From Bacteroidota bacterium (GTDB lineage Bacteria > Bacteroidota > Bacteroidia > Chitinophagales > Chitinophagaceae), in NCBI GenBank assembly GCA_023422565.1, contig JAFAGR010000061.1:1-15575 (forward strand): DNA of 15,575 nt, in the 5' to 3' direction. A program made the translations under genes and the position numbers. Positions 13,269 through 15,575 of the stretch are shown piece by piece. The notes under the pieces are model-generated. The model did not search any database. It saw only the letters and a program-made list of their open reading frames with translations, and was not told the DNA's origin. Positions within the stretch are counted from its first letter, which is position 1, and the number at the start of each line of letters is the position of its first letter.

Positions 13269-15119
13269 TTAATTCTCCGAAAGCATTCCCTTTACCGCTT
13301 CAACGATCTCGCGCTTTGTAAACGGAACACCCATGATCTTATTCAACCCCTTTGCATCTACAAGATACTTATCGCGAATGATCTTGATCAGTTGCCCGTT
13401 ATTCAATTCCGGGATCAACACCTTATCAAAGTTCCTGATGATCTCACCAAGGTTTTCCGGAAAGGGCCGAACATAACGTAAATGCGTATGCGAAACTTCA
13501 AGCCCCTCATGCTGCAGTTCCATACAGGCAGATTTTATTGCACCGTATGTACTGCCCCAGCCTAACACGAGAACCTTGCCTTTCTCCGCGCCGCTGTCTA
13601 GCGTTTGTTTCGGTATCTGGCCCGCGATCTTATCCACTTTCTCCTGCCTGATCTTTACCATCAACTGATGATTGTCCGGATCATAACTTATGTTTCCGGT
13701 GATATTTTGTTTCTCGAGTCCGCCGATACGATGCTCCATCCCGGGTGTGCCCGGGATTACCCAGGGTCTTACGAGATTTTCATCGCGCAGGTAAGGCTGA
13801 AATTTATCTTCACCATGGCCAAGTTCTTTTTTAAACTCCACCTTAATATCAGCTAACTCTTCTTCTTTAGGAAATTTCCATGGCTCTGCGCCATTGGCTA
13901 TGTACCCGTCGCTTAACAAGATCACAGGCGTCATGTGTTGCACCGCAAGCCTTACGGCTTCAAGGGCTACATCAAAACAATCGCTTGGCGTACTTGCAGA
14001 GATCACCGGCATCGGGCATTCACCATTTCTTCCATAATATGCCTGCAACAGGTCACTTTGCTCCGTTTTTGTGGGCAAGCCCGTGCTCGGTCCGCCGCGT
14101 TGAATATTGCATATCACCAAAGGGATTTCAAGCATTACGGCAAGGCCCATAGCCTCTGCCTTTAAAGCCATCCCCGGGCCTGAGGTTGTGGTTACACCAA
14201 GGTATCCGCCATAACTGGCACCAATAGACGAAGTGATCGCGGCAATTTCATCTTCTGCCTGGAAGGTTTTTATGCCGAATGATTTGTGCCTGCTTAATTC
14301 ATGCAAAATGTCTGAGGCGGGCGTAATCGGGTATGTACCTAAGAACATCCGAAGCCCACTCTTACGGGATGCAGCGATCAAACCGTAGGCAAGTGCCTGG
14401 TTACCCATCACAGACCGGTAGGTTCCCGGTTCCATCCTCGCTTTCTCAACGCTATAGCGTGTAGTAAAGGTTTCGGTGGTATCTCCGTAATTATAGCCGG
14501 CCTGCAACACTTTTATGTTGCTGTTCAGAATATCCGGTGTTTTGGAAAACTTCTCTTTTAAAAAGTTCATCGTGTTTTCCATACTCCTGTTATACATCCA
14601 GTACAGGAAGCCCAGCACAAACATGTTCTTTGCACGATCCTTTTCCTTCGTGCCCATAGTGAAATCTTTTAAAGATTCACGCGTGAGCTTCGTCACATCA
14701 ATTTTGAAAACTTCAAAATCTGACAAGCTGTTATCTTCAAGGGGATTAATGCCATCTGGATAATTTGCAAGCCTCAGGTTCTTGTTATCAAAGCCATCTA
14801 TGTTTGCAATTATCTTTCCGCCTTTCTTCAAACTTTTAAGGTTCACTTTTAAAGCCGCCGCATTCATCGCCACCAGCACATCACATTCATCGCCGGGTGT
14901 AAAAACCCTGTCGCTGCTGAACCGGAGCTGGAAGCCGCTCACACCGGGCAGCGTACCGATCGGGGCGCGTATCTCTGCAGGAAAGTCGGGGAAAGTGGCC
15001 AGGTCGATCCCGAGCAGGGCGGTATTGTTCGTAAATTGGTTGCCGGTCAACTGCATTCCGTCACCACTGTCTCCCGCAAATTTTATCACCACATCCTGCA
15101 ATTGTTCCAGTTTTTCCAT
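13269..15119 (-). CDS. 2-oxoacid:ferredoxin oxidoreductase, fused gamma-alpha subunit (KorA-like)
   Basis: The protein has 616 aa from the ATG at 15119. The gamma domain (about 8-200) begins VVIKFAGDSGDGMQLTGNQF. The pyrimidine-binding alpha domain (from about 235) includes YPITPASD (263-270), the FQAEDE segment (ending 291) and RGGPSTGLPTKTEQSD (341-356). A transketolase-C-like end follows (GKVLVLGWGSTYGAIKSA). These enzymes oxidise or reversibly carboxylate 2-oxoacids such as 2-oxoglutarate with CoA and ferredoxin. The thiamine-binding beta subunit is needed for activity, but no beta gene follows within the window: the gene faces the barrel gene across a terminator. The frame is open to 15179; 15119 is preferred because a perfect -7 box lies at 15145-15138. 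Confidence 0.93.
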   Translation of the reverse strand: MEKLEQLQDVVIKFAGDSGDGMQLTGNQFTNNTALLGIDLATFPDFPAEIRAPIGTLPGVSGFQLRFSSDRVFTPGDECDVLVAMNAAALKVNLKSLKKGGKIIANIDGFDNKNLRLANYPDGINPLEDNSLSDFEVFKIDVTKLTRESLKDFTMGTKEKDRAKNMFVLGFLYWMYNRSMENTMNFLKEKFSKTPDILNSNIKVLQAGYNYGDTTETFTTRYSVEKARMEPGTYRSVMGNQALAYGLIAASRKSGLRMFLGTYPITPASDILHELSRHKSFGIKTFQAEDEIAAITSSIGASYGGYLGVTTTSGPGMALKAEAMGLAVMLEIPLVICNIQRGGPSTGLPTKTEQSDLLQAYYGRNGECPMPVISASTPSDCFDVALEAVRLAVQHMTPVILLSDGYIANGAEPWKFPKEEELADIKVEFKKELGHGEDKFQPYLRDENLVRPWVIPGTPGMEHRIGGLEKQNITGNISYDPDNHQLMVKIRQEKVDKIAGQIPKQTLDSGAEKGKVLVLGWGSTYGAIKSACMELQHEGLEVSHTHLRYVRPFPENLGEIIRNFDKVLIPELNNGQLIKIIRDKYLVDAKGLNKIMGVPFTKREIVEAVKGMLSEN

Positions 15120-15137
15120 CGTCTTATTATTAGGCCG

Positions 15138-15145
15138 CAAAGTTA
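15138..15145 (-). promoter_or_regulatory. -7 promoter element of the 2-oxoacid oxidoreductase gene
   Basis: TAACTTTG on the minus strand is a perfect TAnnTTTG match, 18 bases before the ATG at 15119. The -33 region is weak. It decides the start: the upstream in-frame ATG at 15179 would lie outside the transcript. Confidence 0.5.
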
Positions 15146-15217
15146 ACAAGTATGCGCCGATGCTGATGAAATTTGGCATATCACATAAGGAATTTTAGCA
15201 GGTGCCGGGCTAAATTC

Positions 15218-15245
15218 AACCTAATCATTTAGGTTTGCGCCAAAC
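15218..15245 (+). promoter_or_regulatory. -7 box embedded in a palindrome, upstream of the ureohydrolase gene
   Basis: AACCTAA (15218-15224), TCAT and TTAGGTT (15229-15235) form a perfect 7-bp inverted repeat. It overlaps TAGGTTTG (15230-15237), a perfect -7 element 15 bases before the ATG at 15253. A second repeat, GTTTG-CGC-CAAAC (15233-15245), overlaps the box from the other side. No clear -33 element is seen. This looks like an operator over the promoter. Confidence 0.5.
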
Positions 15246-15252
15246 TTTTAAG

Positions 15253-15575
15253 ATGCAGGACCTTTCCGATTTTTTAGATCCTTTGCAGGTTTCCGTGATT
15301 ATGGATGATAAGGGGCTTACCGACGGGCAAATTGGCAAGCACATCCTTGTGTTCGAGTCGGAAATTCCTTCCGTAGAATCCATCGACATCGTGTTTATCG
15401 GCGTGCCTGAAAACAGGGGTGAAACCTCTCTTTTCGGAAATGCACCTGATCATATCCGTAAGCAACTGTATGCATTGCACTACTGGCATGAAGATGTAAC
15501 ACTTGCAGATCTTGGAAATATTAAACCCGGCGCCTCGCTCGCAGACACTTACGCAGCCGTAAAAACGGTTCTTGC
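15253..15575 (+). CDS. Formimidoylglutamase/arginase-family protein, N-terminal part (runs off the right edge)
   Basis: 107 codons are visible from the ATG at 15253. After a lead segment (DLSDFLDPLQVSVI and on) comes IDIVFIGVPENRGETSLFGNAPDHIRKQLYAL, the ureohydrolase pattern of a buried beta strand followed by a loop with the early GVPE and G.APD..R motifs. ADLGNIKPGASLADTYAAVKTVL follows. The pattern matches Bacteroidota proteins annotated as formimidoylglutamase (histidine breakdown) or arginase-like. The metal-binding histidine and aspartates lie beyond the edge, so substrate and activity cannot be judged. It is divergent from the 2-oxoacid oxidoreductase gene. Confidence 0.75.
   Translation, partial: MQDLSDFLDPLQVSVIMDDKGLTDGQIGKHILVFESEIPSVESIDIVFIGVPENRGETSLFGNAPDHIRKQLYALHYWHEDVTLADLGNIKPGASLADTYAAVKTVL

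Noticed and set aside
15120..15179. 20-residue N-terminal extension of the 2-oxoacid oxidoreductase from ATG 15179
   Set aside because: A perfect -7 box lies inside it, and the family domain begins just after the ATG at 15119.

Overview
The window looks like an ordinary stretch of chromosome from a member of the Bacteroidota, most likely Chitinophagales/Chitinophagaceae. Four things point there: promoters of the TTTG / TAnnTTTG type; genes without Shine-Dalgarno sequences; a TonB-dependent receptor with an N-terminal carboxypeptidase-regulatory-like domain, FFSC-type lipoproteins and a DUF6089-type outer-membrane barrel; and a RicT protein with a cysteine-rich N-terminus. There are no tRNA or rRNA genes, CRISPR arrays, insertion sequences or phage genes.

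Layout. At the left edge the start of a TonB-dependent receptor runs leftward out of the window (446 to 1, minus). A 668-bp AT-rich gap follows, with an orphan terminator hairpin and a long inverted repeat. Then come radA (DNA recombination and repair ATPase) and comF (phosphoribosyltransferase-like). Next is a pair of predicted lipoproteins, a beta-helix surface protein and a 2-Cys glutathione peroxidase, two bases apart. holB (clamp-loader delta prime) follows. ricT (PSP1 domain) and a GldA-like ABC ATPase are two bases apart. Then eno, an FtsB/DivIC-like division protein and a 77-aa protein of unknown function run up to a strong terminator whose T-tract touches the start codon of nth (endonuclease III). 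A DUF6089-like barrel ends at a bidirectional terminator facing a convergent 2-oxoacid:ferredoxin oxidoreductase alpha (fused gamma-alpha) gene. Divergent from that, a formimidoylglutamase/arginase-family gene runs off the right edge.

Functional threads: genome maintenance (radA, holB, nth, possibly comF), envelope and division (receptor, two lipoproteins, FtsB-like protein, barrel), and central or redox metabolism (eno, KorA, Gpx, ureohydrolase). I see no convincing novel multi-gene system. The most useful second-look items are the terminator abutting nth, the palindrome over the -7 box of the ureohydrolase gene, the RicT variant with a cysteine cluster and a low-complexity tail, KorA with no KorB beside it, the recurrent very short leaders, and several families of short intergenic repeats.
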